NCBI RefSeq assembly: GCF_003576525.1
Contig: NZ_QWUA01000010.1
Coordinates: forward strand, 24,961-88,960
Reading direction: 5' to 3'
From: Rummeliibacillus sp. POC4
GTDB taxonomy: Bacteria > Bacillota > Bacilli > Bacillales_A > Planococcaceae
Length of the DNA: 64,000 nucleotides
The notes beneath the pieces were generated by a model. It made no database searches and was not told where the DNA came from. It was given only the letters and a program-made list of their open reading frames with translations. The position numbers were made by a program, and so were the translations under genes. This document shows, in pieces, positions 9,012 through 17,866 of the stretch. Every line of letters starts with the position of its first letter. The stretch's first letter is position 1.

Positions 9012-9548
9012 ATGATTGAGTTGGCATATTTTGAACGTTCTGATATAGAACAACTAATAAGCTGGATTCCATCGGCCTCATTTACATTACAATGGGCTGG
9101 TCCTGCTTTCCAATATCCTTTAACGGTTTCACAATTCGAAAAGTATCTACAAAATGCAAACAAAGAGGATTCGGATACATATATTTTTAAGGTCATTGAC
9201 CAAGATACAAAACAAGTGATTGGGCATATCTCTTTAGGGAGAGTTGATAGAGTGAATAAATCTGCTAGGATTGGCAAAGTATTGGTAGGTTCTTCGCAGT
9301 ATCGTGGAAAAGGCATTGGTGCTGAAATGGTGAAAGCTGTCTTAGCAATTGCTTTTGAAGAAATGCAATTGCACAAAGTGACTTTAGGTGTATTTGACTT
9401 TAATGCCTCTGCCATTCGATGTTACGAAAAAGTAGGATTTGTTCAAGAAGGGTTATTAAGAGATGCAAGAAAAAATGGAGATGAATATTGGAACTTGATT
9501 GAAATGGGGATTTTAGAAGACGAGTGGAGAATGAATCATAAAAAATAA
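9012..9548 (+). CDS. GNAT N-acetyltransferase (RimJ/RimL type)
   Basis: A 178-residue acetyltransferase of the GNAT fold with the acetyl-CoA pyrophosphate loop VLVGSSQYRGKGIGAEMVKA and the C-terminal NASAIRCYEKVGFVQEG motif. Such enzymes acetylate amino groups of proteins, aminoglycosides, polyamines or small metabolites; substrate cannot be read from sequence. GAAGGAAGG is seven bases before the ATG at 9012; the upstream GTG at 8994 overlaps that site. Transcribed divergently from the ECF sigma gene. Confidence 0.85.
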   Translation: MIELAYFERSDIEQLISWIPSASFTLQWAGPAFQYPLTVSQFEKYLQNANKEDSDTYIFKVIDQDTKQVIGHISLGRVDRVNKSARIGKVLVGSSQYRGKGIGAEMVKAVLAIAFEEMQLHKVTLGVFDFNASAIRCYEKVGFVQEGLLRDARKNGDEYWNLIEMGILEDEWRMNHKK

Positions 9549-9638
9549 TTTTTCTGAAATGTGCGAAGAGATGATGTGATTTTGATTTGTACCTGCTATT
9601 TTATCTATCATCAACTAATTTTAACCGTGCCATTAAAA

Positions 9639-9668
9639 AAGGGGGTTCCCTTTAAGGACACCCCCGTT
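9639..9668. terminator. Terminator between convergent genes
   Basis: Stem GGGGGTTCC / GGACACCCCC with loop CTTTAA, preceded on the plus strand by an A-run. On the minus strand it follows the acyl-CoA ligase stop and is trailed by T-rich sequence, so it most likely ends that transcript. Confidence 0.65.
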
Positions 9669-9673
9669 ATATA

Positions 9674-11248
9674 TTACACTTCCGATTTTTCTAGATGAGT
9701 TTTTCTCAAATGCACTTTTTGAATTTTTCCTGATGCTGTTTTTGGTAACTCATCCACAAAAGTTACACCCGTAACTGCTTTGAAATGTGCAAGTTTAGAG
9801 CGAGAGAAATCGATAATATCTTGCTCTGTTACTGTAGCGTTTTCTTTTAAGACAACATATGCATGAGGTGTTTCACCCCATTTTTCGTGCGGTATCGCAA
9901 TGACAGCTGCTTCTAAAATATCTGGATGGTCATATAGCACACCTTCTACCTCAATTGAAGAAATATTCTCACCCCCACTAATAATGATATCTTTTTTACG
10001 ATCTGTAATCGCTACATATCCTTTTTCATCGATATGTCCGACATCACCTGTGTGTAACCATCCATCTTTAAGTGTGTTGATGGTCGCTTGCTCATTTTTC
10101 CAGTAGCCCTTCATTACGCCATGTCCTCTTATAACAATTTCACCAACAGATACACCATCATGCGGAAGCTCATCTCCATACTCGTCCACAACTTTCACTT
10201 TCGTACCAATCAATTGAGTGCCACCTTTTGCTTTCAGCTGATATTTTTCTTGGTCTGGTAAGTCTTTATATTGTGGAAGAATACGAGAAATGGTACTTAA
10301 AGGTGAAGACTCTGTCATGCCATATACTTGGATAAATTCCCAACCAATCTCTTTTTCCACTCTTTCAATAAACGCCATTGGAGGAGCTGAGCCCGCAACA
10401 ATAATGCGTAATTTCTCTGAAAGTGGTGGTGTATATTCATCATAGTATTGAATTAGAGAATTCAATACAGTTGGAGCCATATGAATAATTGAAATATTAT
10501 GTTTTGCAATGACATTAAAGATTGCCTCAGGTGTTGCTTTTCTTAAAAACACTTGTGTTGAACCATTTGCTGTGTAGTAAAACGGCGATCCCCAACCGTT
10601 TACATGGAACATCGGTAACACATGTAACAGGGCATCTTCATCTGTAACACGTAAATGATGCATAGCTGTTAGTGCATGTAAGTAGTTGTTACGGTGTGTC
10701 AACATAACCCCTTTAGGATCTCCTGTTGTTCCACTTGTATATAGTAAACTAGCAACGTCATCCTCATCTAGTTCTACACGATTAAACTGGCTATCATCAA
10801 AATTCCCAAGCCATTCATCATACCCTAGTTCAGGCGTTTCTTCATCCTTATAGTGAACGATAATTTGTTGGACTGTTTCTAACTTATCTTTTATAGGAAC
10901 AATTAAATGATACAAATCTTGATCCACTAGTAAAATCTTAGATTCACTATGATTTAATATAAATAAGTAATCTTCAGGCTTTAAACGGATATTCAGTGGA
11001 ACCATAATAGCCCCTAATTGATAGATTCCATAAAAACCTTCATACATTTCAATCGTATTGGAAGCTAAATAGGCTACCTTATCCGCCTTTTTCACCCCAA
11101 GGGACTGTAGACCGCGAGATAACTGATTAACTCGTCCGTTTATTTGAGCGTAAGTAAAAGCTCTCTTTTCATCAAAAATAGCTTCTTTATCCCCGTATAA
11201 TTCTACTGCTCTGTCTAAGAAATCTGTTAGCACCATTTGTACATTCAT
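9674..11248 (-). CDS. Long-chain acyl-CoA ligase (AMP-forming)
   Basis: A 524-residue adenylate-forming enzyme that activates a carboxylic acid, probably a fatty acid, with ATP and CoA. The AMP-binding P-loop LLYTSGTTGDPKGVMLTH is at about residue 170, the adenine-binding VYGMTESSP near 310, GWLHTGDVGHID near 395, DRKKDIIISGGENIS near 415, and the C-terminal catalytic lysine motif LPKTASGKIQK near 505. Domain order and length match medium/long-chain acyl-CoA synthetases. GGGGTG lies seven bases before the ATG. Apparently monocistronic. Confidence 0.9.
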   Translation of the reverse strand: MNVQMVLTDFLDRAVELYGDKEAIFDEKRAFTYAQINGRVNQLSRGLQSLGVKKADKVAYLASNTIEMYEGFYGIYQLGAIMVPLNIRLKPEDYLFILNHSESKILLVDQDLYHLIVPIKDKLETVQQIIVHYKDEETPELGYDEWLGNFDDSQFNRVELDEDDVASLLYTSGTTGDPKGVMLTHRNNYLHALTAMHHLRVTDEDALLHVLPMFHVNGWGSPFYYTANGSTQVFLRKATPEAIFNVIAKHNISIIHMAPTVLNSLIQYYDEYTPPLSEKLRIIVAGSAPPMAFIERVEKEIGWEFIQVYGMTESSPLSTISRILPQYKDLPDQEKYQLKAKGGTQLIGTKVKVVDEYGDELPHDGVSVGEIVIRGHGVMKGYWKNEQATINTLKDGWLHTGDVGHIDEKGYVAITDRKKDIIISGGENISSIEVEGVLYDHPDILEAAVIAIPHEKWGETPHAYVVLKENATVTEQDIIDFSRSKLAHFKAVTGVTFVDELPKTASGKIQKVHLRKTHLEKSEV

Positions 11249-11516
11249 CCCTATACACCCCTTAGTAAAAATGAATTAAATTAATTTTACATTATTAAGA
11301 TATTTTTGTACATAATTAAGATATTAATTGATTTAAAGAGAATTATTTGATATTTATAAATAAAATGAATCTAGTAGTTTATAAAATATCAATATATCAG
11401 TATTTATGTTCCATTTACTAATTTTATGAATAAACTAATAGTTTTTTTAGAATATATCTGATAATGTCTATTTCACTAGACGATACACTCCCAAAGGAAA
11501 AAGAGAAAAGAAAAAA
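11249..11516. other. AT-rich gene-free region
   Basis: Upstream region of the acyl-CoA ligase. It is very AT-rich, with the imperfect direct repeat ATTAAGATATT seen twice near 11295-11325 and no open frame with a ribosome binding site. It presumably holds the ligase promoter; no operator could be called with confidence. Confidence 0.4.
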
Positions 11517-11556
11517 GGCGGCTTTCCGTTCAAAATTGAACAAAAAGTCGCCTAAT
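11517..11556 (-). terminator. Terminator downstream of CoA-disulfide reductase
   Basis: Outer stem AGGCGGCTTT / AAAAGTCGCCT (one mismatch) encloses a small inner hairpin GTTCAA/TTGAAC. It sits downstream of the CoA-disulfide reductase stop. On the minus strand the stem is followed by TTTTTTCTTTTCTC. Confidence 0.75.
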
Positions 11557-11620
11557 AATTATTTCTAGCAAAAAGGTAATTTAGTGAAGTCTAAAAATCA
11601 TCCTTCCTCTAGAGATACCT

Positions 11621-13312
11621 TTATTTAAAATTATATTCAGTTACGATTTTTTCACGTCCTGTTGCAATATCATTGAAGTATTCATACAGACAAATACCTA
11701 GGAATGATCCTGACACATTCCAAATATTATTAAATCCAGAATTTTTCAATGCCATTACAGCGTTATAGCTACGTTGCCCTGAACGACAATGAACATAAAC
11801 TGGAACATCTTTTGGGATTTCATCCATACGATCGCGAAGTTCACTTAATGGAATATTCACTGAACCTTTTAAATGTCCATTTTCATATTCATTTTTTTCA
11901 CGAACATCTACAAAATATGCATTTTTCTCCATTAGTTCGCGAACTTGTGAAACCGCAACTTGATTATATCGACCATATAATAAGTTTAAGCCAACTAACG
12001 CTGCAAGATTTACGATATCTCTTGCTGTGCTATACATTGGTGAGTAAGATAATTCTAATTCTTTCAGATCTTCTAGTGTACCATTCATTGTTATTAAAGT
12101 AGCAATGACATCAATACGCTTGTCTGCATTCCCCTTACCAATAGCTTGTGCACCTAAAATTCTTCCAGTTGGTACTTCGTATACTAGTTTGAAGTGTAAT
12201 GGATTACTATTTGGCATAAGTCCAACTTTATCTGGTGCGATTAAGTACACATTATTTACGTTAAAACCAGCGTCTTTTGCTGTTTTTTCATTTAGACCTG
12301 TTACGGCACAGTTCAAGTCAAATATTTGAATACTAGATGAACCGATTACACCTGTGTTTTGATTTGGTATATTGTATATATGATTTGCAGCTGCACGTGC
12401 TTGTCGTTGTGCTGGACCTGCAAGTGCAAGTCTTGTTTGCTTGTGCAGCAAGCGATTATAAACTTCAATTGCATCACCTACAGCATAGATGGATGGATCC
12501 GATGTAACATAATTAGGGTTAACTTTTATCCCCCCGAGTTCACCGATTTCTAGTCCAGCATCTTTTGCTAAAGAAATTTCCGGTCGAACGCCAATCGCTA
12601 GAACGACTGCTTGGGCTTTCACTTGTCTGCCAGAATTTAATACAACAGAATCATCTGAGATTTTTGCGAGAGCATCATTAACAAATAGTTGAACACCTTT
12701 ATCAATCATTTCTTTATGCAAAATTTGTGCCATATCATAATCAAATGGTGTCATAATTTGATTATTTGATTGTACTAAAGTTATATTCTTCCCTGCCAAG
12801 CGTAGATTTTCCGCTACTTCTACTCCGATAAATCCTCCGCCAACAACTGTAATATCTTTGACATTATCATTTTTTACAAATTGGTTTAAACGTTCAATAT
12901 CATTGACGTTTCTTACAGTAAAAACATGAGGAGCATGTACTCCTTCAATATTTGGAACGATTGGACTCGCGCCCGGTGATAAAACTAAATAATCATAGCT
13001 TTCGTCATATTGTTCATCTGTTAGTAAATTTTTGACTGTAATTGTTTTAACTTCACGATTAATATTAACAACTTCTTGTTGTACACGTGCTTCAATATTA
13101 TATTTTGTTTTAAAAGCGGTTGGATTCGTTAAGATCAATCTTTTGCTATCTTCAACAATTCCGCTCAAATGGAATGGTAACGAACAATTTGAAAATGAAA
13201 CATGTGGTCCTCTTTCAAACATAATAATTTCTGCTTGTTCATCTAAACGGCGAATTCTTGCAGCAGTAGAAGCTCCGCCTGCTACGCCACCTACGATTAA
13301 AATCTTTTTCAC
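11621..13312 (-). CDS. CoA-disulfide reductase with C-terminal rhodanese domain
   Basis: A 563-residue flavoprotein disulfide reductase that reduces CoA disulfide or CoA persulfide with NAD(P)H. The FAD motif GGVAGGASTAARIRR begins at residue 8. The single active-site cysteine is Cys43 in SFSNCSLPFHLSG, which defines the CoADR type, and the NAD(P)H motif VVGGGFIGVEVAENL is near residue 157. From about residue 460 a rhodanese domain follows with active-site loop VHCRSGQRS. This fusion corresponds to the CoADR-RHD proteins described in Bacillus anthracis. It starts at a GTG after GGGGGG. Likely role: thiol redox balance and persulfide handling. Confidence 0.92.
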   Translation of the reverse strand: MKKILIVGGVAGGASTAARIRRLDEQAEIIMFERGPHVSFSNCSLPFHLSGIVEDSKRLILTNPTAFKTKYNIEARVQQEVVNINREVKTITVKNLLTDEQYDESYDYLVLSPGASPIVPNIEGVHAPHVFTVRNVNDIERLNQFVKNDNVKDITVVGGGFIGVEVAENLRLAGKNITLVQSNNQIMTPFDYDMAQILHKEMIDKGVQLFVNDALAKISDDSVVLNSGRQVKAQAVVLAIGVRPEISLAKDAGLEIGELGGIKVNPNYVTSDPSIYAVGDAIEVYNRLLHKQTRLALAGPAQRQARAAANHIYNIPNQNTGVIGSSSIQIFDLNCAVTGLNEKTAKDAGFNVNNVYLIAPDKVGLMPNSNPLHFKLVYEVPTGRILGAQAIGKGNADKRIDVIATLITMNGTLEDLKELELSYSPMYSTARDIVNLAALVGLNLLYGRYNQVAVSQVRELMEKNAYFVDVREKNEYENGHLKGSVNIPLSELRDRMDEIPKDVPVYVHCRSGQRSYNAVMALKNSGFNNIWNVSGSFLGICLYEYFNDIATGREKIVTEYNFK

Positions 13313-13450
13313 TATACTTACCCCCCATTTTGAAACTTCGAGTTCTGCTTCAATTTATACCCCACTAGGTATATTGTCAATATAATATATGTATCTGTCA
13401 TAAATTATTCTAAATTTCAAATTATTCTTTTAGTCATTTATTTTCTAAAA

Positions 13451-13497
13451 AAAAGAATCTCATTCTGGTTTTGTAATTAAACAGAATAAGATTCTTA
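13451..13497 (-). terminator. Terminator of alpha/beta hydrolase gene
   Basis: Stem AAGAATCTcATTCTG / CAGAATaAGATTCTT with an A/T loop. On the minus strand it is followed by eight T residues, giving a canonical intrinsic terminator about 130 bp past the hydrolase stop. Confidence 0.8.
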
Positions 13498-13625
13498 TTA
13501 TGAATTGGCTGAAAAGAATTGATGATAAAACGCTTATAAAGTGAAGTGCACTCATTAAATTATTTAAATGTTTAATGGATTCTAGTAGTTAATAAAATAT
13601 TAATCTACTTTACGAATAGAAACTA

Positions 13626-14468
13626 TTATAAATCTGTTTTTAAGAACCGTACAAGTGCTGTGTTAAATTGTTCAGCATGTGTTGCGTTCAAGCCATGTGG
13701 TCCACCTTTTATGACAACAAGTTGGCTATTAGGGATTCTTTCATGTGCCTTTTGACCACTGAATTCTAGCGGAACAATTGCATCGGAATCACCATGAATA
13801 ATCAAAGTCGGTACATCAAATTTATCTAGGTCGTCTCGGAAATCTGTTTTACTGAAAGCCGCGATACAGTCGAGCGTACCTTTTGGTGAAGCAAATGCTG
13901 CAATATCACGATTGTGTAATCGGAATTCTTCGCTTACTAAATCTGTTCTGTCTCCAGATGCGAAGAAGTTAGTTGTAAACGTCTCTAAGAACGCAAGGCG
14001 ATCTGTCTTAACTCCTTCTTGTAACCCATTAATCACTTCATCGTCAAATCCACCATCCGGATTATCTTCTGATTTGTAAAGGTATGGAGGAACAGCCCCT
14101 GCTAACACTGCTTTTGCAATTCGCTCTGTTCCGTAAGTGCCGATGTAACGTGCGACTTCGCCTCCACCCATAGAAAATCCAACTAGTGTAACATCTTGTA
14201 GGTCTAAATGAACGAGAAGTTTATTCAAATCGTTTGCAAATGTATTGTACTCGTAACCATTCCACGGTTGTGATGACTGACCAAATCCACGACGATCATA
14301 CGTAATAACACGATAACCAGCTTCAACTAATGCGGGAATTTGTTTTTCCCATGATCTTCCGCTAAGCGGCCAACCATGAATTAATACCACTGGCTTTCCT
14401 GCGCCAACATCCTCATAGTGTAGCTCGATAGGTGCTCCATTTTCGATTCCAACTGTAACTTTACTCAT
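13626..14468 (-). CDS. Alpha/beta hydrolase (non-haem chloroperoxidase/esterase type)
   Basis: A 280-residue alpha/beta-hydrolase. HGWPLSG (oxyanion region) is at about 31, YDRRGFGQS at about 57, the nucleophile elbow GFSMGGGEV puts Ser at residue 99, the acid is Asp in IIHGDSDAIVP near 228, and the base is His in GGPHGLNATH near 258. This is the cofactor-free haloperoxidase/arylesterase group, which hydrolyses esters and can form peracids from peroxide. GGAGGG is eight bases before the ATG at 14468. Divergent from an OhrR-like regulator across a multi-site operator region, so expression is probably controlled by peroxide-type stress. Confidence 0.88.
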   Translation of the reverse strand: MSKVTVGIENGAPIELHYEDVGAGKPVVLIHGWPLSGRSWEKQIPALVEAGYRVITYDRRGFGQSSQPWNGYEYNTFANDLNKLLVHLDLQDVTLVGFSMGGGEVARYIGTYGTERIAKAVLAGAVPPYLYKSEDNPDGGFDDEVINGLQEGVKTDRLAFLETFTTNFFASGDRTDLVSEEFRLHNRDIAAFASPKGTLDCIAAFSKTDFRDDLDKFDVPTLIIHGDSDAIVPLEFSGQKAHERIPNSQLVVIKGGPHGLNATHAEQFNTALVRFLKTDL

Positions 14469-14503
14469 TATAAATCCCTCCAATATATTATTTGACAAAT
14501 TTC

Positions 14504-14608
14504 ATTTTGCATAATTGTATTTCGTAAAATTATATTGTGCAAAATGTATTTTGTAAATTAATCTTATATTATCCATAAAGTATTGTCAACAATTAAATTT
14601 TGCAAAAT
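14504..14608. promoter_or_regulatory. Five-copy operator array for OhrR-like regulator
   Basis: The intergenic region between hydrolase and regulator contains five related 12-mers: ATTTTGCATAAT (14504), ATTTCGTAAAAT (14519), ATTGTGCAAAAT (14534), ATTTTGTAAATT (14548) and the perfect palindrome ATTTTGCAAAAT (14597). The first four are spaced 15, 15 and 14 bp. The consensus is self-complementary, as expected for a dimeric MarR-family protein. The first four sit at the hydrolase promoter and the fifth near the regulator promoter. Confidence 0.65.
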
Positions 14609-14675
14609 GTTTTTTATTATTGTAGAGGTATGTTAAAATAAAGATGAAAAAATATTAAGTATACGAGGTATAACT

Positions 14676-15125
14676 ATGGAAACAAACGCGGATAATCTTA
14701 AATTAGAAGATCACTTGTGCTTCTCATTGTATGCCTGTTCAAGGGCAATTTTGCGACTTTACCGTCCATACTTAGACGAACTTCAACTCACTTACCCTCA
14801 ATATCTAGTCTTGGTCACTTTATGGATGAAGCAGAAAAGTACGATTAAAGAACTTGGAGAGGTACTAAGTTTAGATACCGGTACTCTGACTCCTCTACTT
14901 AAACGTATGGAAGCTGCTGGTCTTGTCGAGCGTCATCGTGACAAAAAAGATGAACGCATTATGAACATCCACATTACGAATGCAGGTCAAGCACTACAGG
15001 AAAAAGCCTCATGCATTCCTCAATCCTTGCTAGAAGCTTCTGGCATGAAGCAAGAAGAGTTAAATGAAATAAACGTAACAATAAAGCAACTTCTACAACA
15101 GCTAAATACGGCTTCCAAGAAATAG
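14676..15125 (+). CDS. MarR-family regulator, OhrR-like
   Basis: A 149-residue winged-helix repressor. Cys15 in HLCFSLYAC aligns with the peroxide-sensing Cys15 of Bacillus subtilis OhrR, and Tyr29 and Tyr40, which hydrogen-bond the reduced thiol there, are also present. A second Cys at residue 21 could allow disulfide formation. The DNA-binding part reads STIKELGEVLSLDTGTLTPLLKRMEAAGLVERHRDKKDER. Expected role: repress its divergent neighbour and itself until organic hydroperoxides oxidise Cys15. The neighbour is an alpha/beta hydrolase rather than OhrA. Confidence 0.85.
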   Translation: METNADNLKLEDHLCFSLYACSRAILRLYRPYLDELQLTYPQYLVLVTLWMKQKSTIKELGEVLSLDTGTLTPLLKRMEAAGLVERHRDKKDERIMNIHITNAGQALQEKASCIPQSLLEASGMKQEELNEINVTIKQLLQQLNTASKK

Positions 15126-15133
15126 AGGTATAG

Positions 15134-15168
15134 AAAAATCCACTCCTGACTGTAGGAGTGGATTTTTT
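15134..15168 (+). terminator. Intrinsic terminator of OhrR-like gene
   Basis: Perfect stem ATCCACTCCT / AGGAGTGGAT with loop GACTGT, preceded by five A and followed by TTTTTT. It also lies downstream of the convergent GNAT gene and may work in both directions. Confidence 0.9.
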
Positions 15169-15191
15169 GTATGATTGGCATTTTATTATGT

Positions 15192-15782
15192 TTAATTGAT
15201 AACCGATGCCTCATCTTTTCCTGTTTGTAAATTGATATACTCTTCTTTTAACATAGAATAATATTCACTATCCGTAAGGACACCTTTAATCATATGATTT
15301 TTACGAAGAGTAGCTTCATGTGTCATACCTAAACGACGCAACAGCTTTCCTGAAGCTTCATTTTTAACATCACATTCTGCAAATACTCTTTCTAACTCTA
15401 GTATGTTGAACGCTAAATCGAGTATTAACTTTCCTGCTTCTGTCATGTAACCTTTTCCCCAATAATGCCTATTTAATGTATAACCTAGTTCTCCACTCTT
15501 ATTATAATCGTGGACTCTAAACTCAATTGCACCAATCATTTTATTGTTTTCTTCTTTTAACAAAACTGCATATTTACCGATTGGCTCTTTTATAAAATAG
15601 TTTGCTATAAAACTTTTTGTTTGGTTTAGATCTTTATGTTGGTCATAAAGGTAACGTGTTGTTTCTTCATCAGATGTATATTCATACATATCTTCAGCAT
15701 CTTCAAACGCTACCGGACGTAATATAAGACGCTCACTTTCCATTCGACTATGCTCTACCATTAAAAGGTTTTCTTGTTTCAA
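15192..15782 (-). CDS. GNAT N-acetyltransferase
   Basis: A 196-residue RimJ-like acetyltransferase: MESERLILRPVAFEDAEDMYEY near the N-terminus, the acyl-CoA loop LNRHYWGKGYMTEAGKLI in the middle, and NEASGKLLRRLGMTHEATLRKN at the end. Function is acetyl transfer to an amine; substrate unknown. The chosen TTG start at 15782 follows GGGAGAG at five bases; the ATG at residue 8 lacks an obvious Shine-Dalgarno but cannot be excluded. Monocistronic. Confidence 0.82.
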   Translation of the reverse strand: MKQENLLMVEHSRMESERLILRPVAFEDAEDMYEYTSDEETTRYLYDQHKDLNQTKSFIANYFIKEPIGKYAVLLKEENNKMIGAIEFRVHDYNKSGELGYTLNRHYWGKGYMTEAGKLILDLAFNILELERVFAECDVKNEASGKLLRRLGMTHEATLRKNHMIKGVLTDSEYYSMLKEEYINLQTGKDEASVIN

Positions 15783-15944
15783 GTTAACTCTCCCATCTTT
15801 ATAATGCCATTGTTATTTTACTATCTTTTCCAATTATTATAACATAATGGAACTACCATATATAGTATATTTTGCTAAAAGTATTTAGTATTGAGTAAAT
15901 GCTAGTGGAACTAGGGATAGCTACCTTAGAATACCTTAATGAAA

Positions 15945-16139
15945 TTAATACGCTACTCTAGTAATGCTCCACATTATCAAAAGAAAAGATACGGTTAACC
16001 AAAAAGTATTAATAGTAGTTTTTTCATCGTTCTTAACCTTTTTTAGTATTTTCACTAGATTTAAACAGAAGACAACACATAGAACTGGCATTAAATATAA
16101 TCCAACAAAAAGAAGTAAATCACCTAAAAAGTTATACAA
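15945..16139 (-). CDS. Small two-helix membrane protein
   Basis: A 64-residue protein with two hydrophobic helices joined by a basic loop (KILKKVKNDEKTT). An excellent GAAAGGAGG lies eight bases before a TTG start at 16139, which argues that this short frame is a real gene. No family recognised. Confidence 0.6.
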   Translation of the reverse strand: MYNFLGDLLLFVGLYLMPVLCVVFCLNLVKILKKVKNDEKTTINTFWLTVSFLLIMWSITRVAY

Positions 16140-16401
16140 AAATTAACCTCCTTTCAAGATAGAACTACTACTTATGTATTCTATTTATTTATAAACAGCT
16201 CTGCTTCACCACGCTTTCCCACAAATATAACCAATTATTAATCAATTAAGAGTGTGTGAAAAATGTACAACATTAAGTACAATTCCCTACCAACTTATAT
16301 CTTGGCAGTCGTACTACCTAATCTATAAAATATTCTTTATCAATCATCAACATTCCTGCTTTTACTATGGATTTCCCTTCTGCTATGGTTAAAAAGTCAA
16401 A
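16140..16401. other. Gene-free region
   Basis: About 260 bp of AT-rich sequence containing the leader of the small membrane gene. No coding frame with a start signal, no repeat and no clear regulatory site were seen. Confidence 0.4.
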
Positions 16402-16432
16402 AAAAGAGAGGGCAATTCCCTCTCTTCTTAAA
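16402..16432 (-). terminator. Terminator of LigB-type dioxygenase gene
   Basis: Stem AGAGAGGG / CCCTCTCT with loop CAATT; the minus strand continues in TTTTTTTGAC, a usual intrinsic terminator just past the dioxygenase stop. Confidence 0.8.
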
Positions 16433-16438
16433 ATATAT

Positions 16439-17209
16439 CTAAAATTCTATACACATATTACTCATTGTACCAAATTCATAGGATTGATTGATTTTATTTG
16501 GTTTTGTTGTTTTGTTGCTTGCGCTTCCCATTGCGATGAATAGTGGCACAAAATGTTCTGCTCTCGGAACGGCAAGTGCAGCATTTGGTGCAAGTGAACG
16601 ATACTGATCTAATGTATCGATATCGCCTTTTTCTACATGTTCAAAAATCCAGTTATCAAAATCGACTGCTTCTTTTACTGGACTTGTTGCACGAGGGTTC
16701 ATCCATTGGAAATTATGAACGGTTGTACCACTACCAATTACTAAAATGTCTTCTTCGTCAAGTCCCTTTAATGCTTCTCCAATTTTGTATTGCTCTTTTG
16801 GTGATAAAAATGCGTTAACTGAAATCGCAACGACTGGAATATCTGCTTCTGGATACATATGTTTTAACGCTACCCAAACACCGTGGTCTAGACCGCGTTC
16901 TACTTCACGACGAGTTGCAATACCAGCTTTTTCAAAACGATCTTCCACTATTTCTGCAACTATTTTTGAGCCTTTCGCAGGGTATTTAATCTGATACATT
17001 TCTTCAGGAAAACCGTAGTAATCATACACTGTATCTAAAATATCATCTGTATAGGTGATTGCTAATGTTTCACTTTCCCAATGAGCACTAAAGATGACAA
17101 TCGCTTTCGGTTTAATGTGTTTTCCTAAATCCTTTAGAAACGCTGAGTAGTCATTTTGTGTTACTGCTAAGTATGGTGAACCATGTCCTATAAATAATGC
17201 TGGGACCAT
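16439..17209 (-). CDS. Extradiol ring-opening dioxygenase, LigB/DODA family (YgiD-like)
   Basis: A 256-residue class III extradiol dioxygenase homologue. Metal and active-site histidines occur in FIGHGSPYLAV (residue about 7), VIFSAHWESE (about 46), the LDHGVW segment (about 110) and VIGSGTTVHNFQWMN (about 165). Escherichia coli YgiD of this family opens 4,5-DOPA; the physiological substrate here is unknown. The open frame extends 16 codons upstream, but AAAGGAAG precedes the ATG at 17209. Monocistronic with its own terminator. Confidence 0.85.
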   Translation of the reverse strand: MVPALFIGHGSPYLAVTQNDYSAFLKDLGKHIKPKAIVIFSAHWESETLAITYTDDILDTVYDYYGFPEEMYQIKYPAKGSKIVAEIVEDRFEKAGIATRREVERGLDHGVWVALKHMYPEADIPVVAISVNAFLSPKEQYKIGEALKGLDEEDILVIGSGTTVHNFQWMNPRATSPVKEAVDFDNWIFEHVEKGDIDTLDQYRSLAPNAALAVPRAEHFVPLFIAMGSASNKTTKPNKINQSYEFGTMSNMCIEF

Positions 17210-17349
17210 TTGAAAACTTCCTTTCTTTATAACCCTATAAATACCTAATGTTATCATAATCTTTTCAAGGTAAAAACAGAAGTCAGGAGGTCTATAAATC
17301 TTATTTAGGCTCTGTTAAATTTTAATGTTGATAATCGCATAAAAATTAA

Positions 17350-17379
17350 AGGAAACCAAATTTAGTAAGTTTCCTTCAA
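17350..17379 (-). terminator. Probable terminator of DUF4177 gene
   Basis: Stem AAGGAAAC / GTTTCCTT around an AT loop, 15 bp past the DUF4177 stop. On the minus strand it is followed by TAATTTTTATG, a short T-run. Confidence 0.55.
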
Positions 17380-17393
17380 TCTTTCTGTTCAGT

Positions 17394-17591
17394 TTACTTT
17401 TGTACAGGTCTTTCAAAGATTAAATCATAATAAGAACCTACTGCAACTCCTGAAGTTACACTGTCAGGAGAGAAAATTTGAACAAAACGCCATCCCTGTT
17501 CTGCGTGACTTTTAATTACTTCTTGATAGTCCTCTTTAGGATTACCAGATATTTTTTTAAACTCTATTTTGACGAACTTGTATTCAAACAT
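17394..17591 (-). CDS. DUF4177 domain protein
   Basis: A 65-residue protein with the DUF4177 layout: MFEYKFVKIEFKK at the start, then an EVIKSHAEQGWRFVQIFSP segment and a C-terminal YYDLIFERP strand. The fold is small alpha/beta; the function is not known. A perfect AAAAGGAGG precedes the ATG. Monocistronic. Confidence 0.85.
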   Translation of the reverse strand: MFEYKFVKIEFKKISGNPKEDYQEVIKSHAEQGWRFVQIFSPDSVTSGVAVGSYYDLIFERPVQK

Positions 17592-17716
17592 TTTATTATC
17601 CTCCTTTTGAATATAATTATTTGTACGGTTTCAATTGAAATAAGTTTCAATAACATTTAGAGGCAACATTGTTCATATAACCTGCCTCGTTGAATAAAGA
17701 TTACACAATAAATTTT

Positions 17717-17733
17717 GACAGTCGTAAACTGTC
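17717..17733. promoter_or_regulatory. Short inverted repeat
   Basis: GACAGT CGTAA ACTGTC, a perfect 6-bp stem in the 275-bp gap between the DUF4177 gene and the end of the YkvI operon. It could be an operator for the DUF4177 gene or an incidental hairpin. Nothing else was seen in this gap besides the downstream terminator. Confidence 0.25.
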
Positions 17734-17814
17734 ATATGTGTCTATCATTTCAAATACAAAAGATGTTAATAGAAATTCTTATATATGCTGTTTAGTGCTT
17801 TCTTTTTATAGAAA

Positions 17815-17848
17815 AAGCCTTCCAGTTATCCATTTGGAAGGCTTCACT
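17815..17848 (-). terminator. Terminator of the D-amino-acid operon
   Basis: Perfect 9-bp stem AAGCCTTCC / GGAAGGCTT with a 12-nt loop. The minus strand continues in TTTTTC. It ends the five-gene operon after the YkvI-family gene. Confidence 0.85.
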
Positions 17849-17866
17849 ACAATATTTCTTTCAATA

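Noticed and set aside
17311..17345. GGCTCTGTTAAATTTTAATGTTGAT-like sequence suggesting an IS end
   Set aside because: Only a single short match from memory, with no partner end, no transposase and no target duplication nearby.
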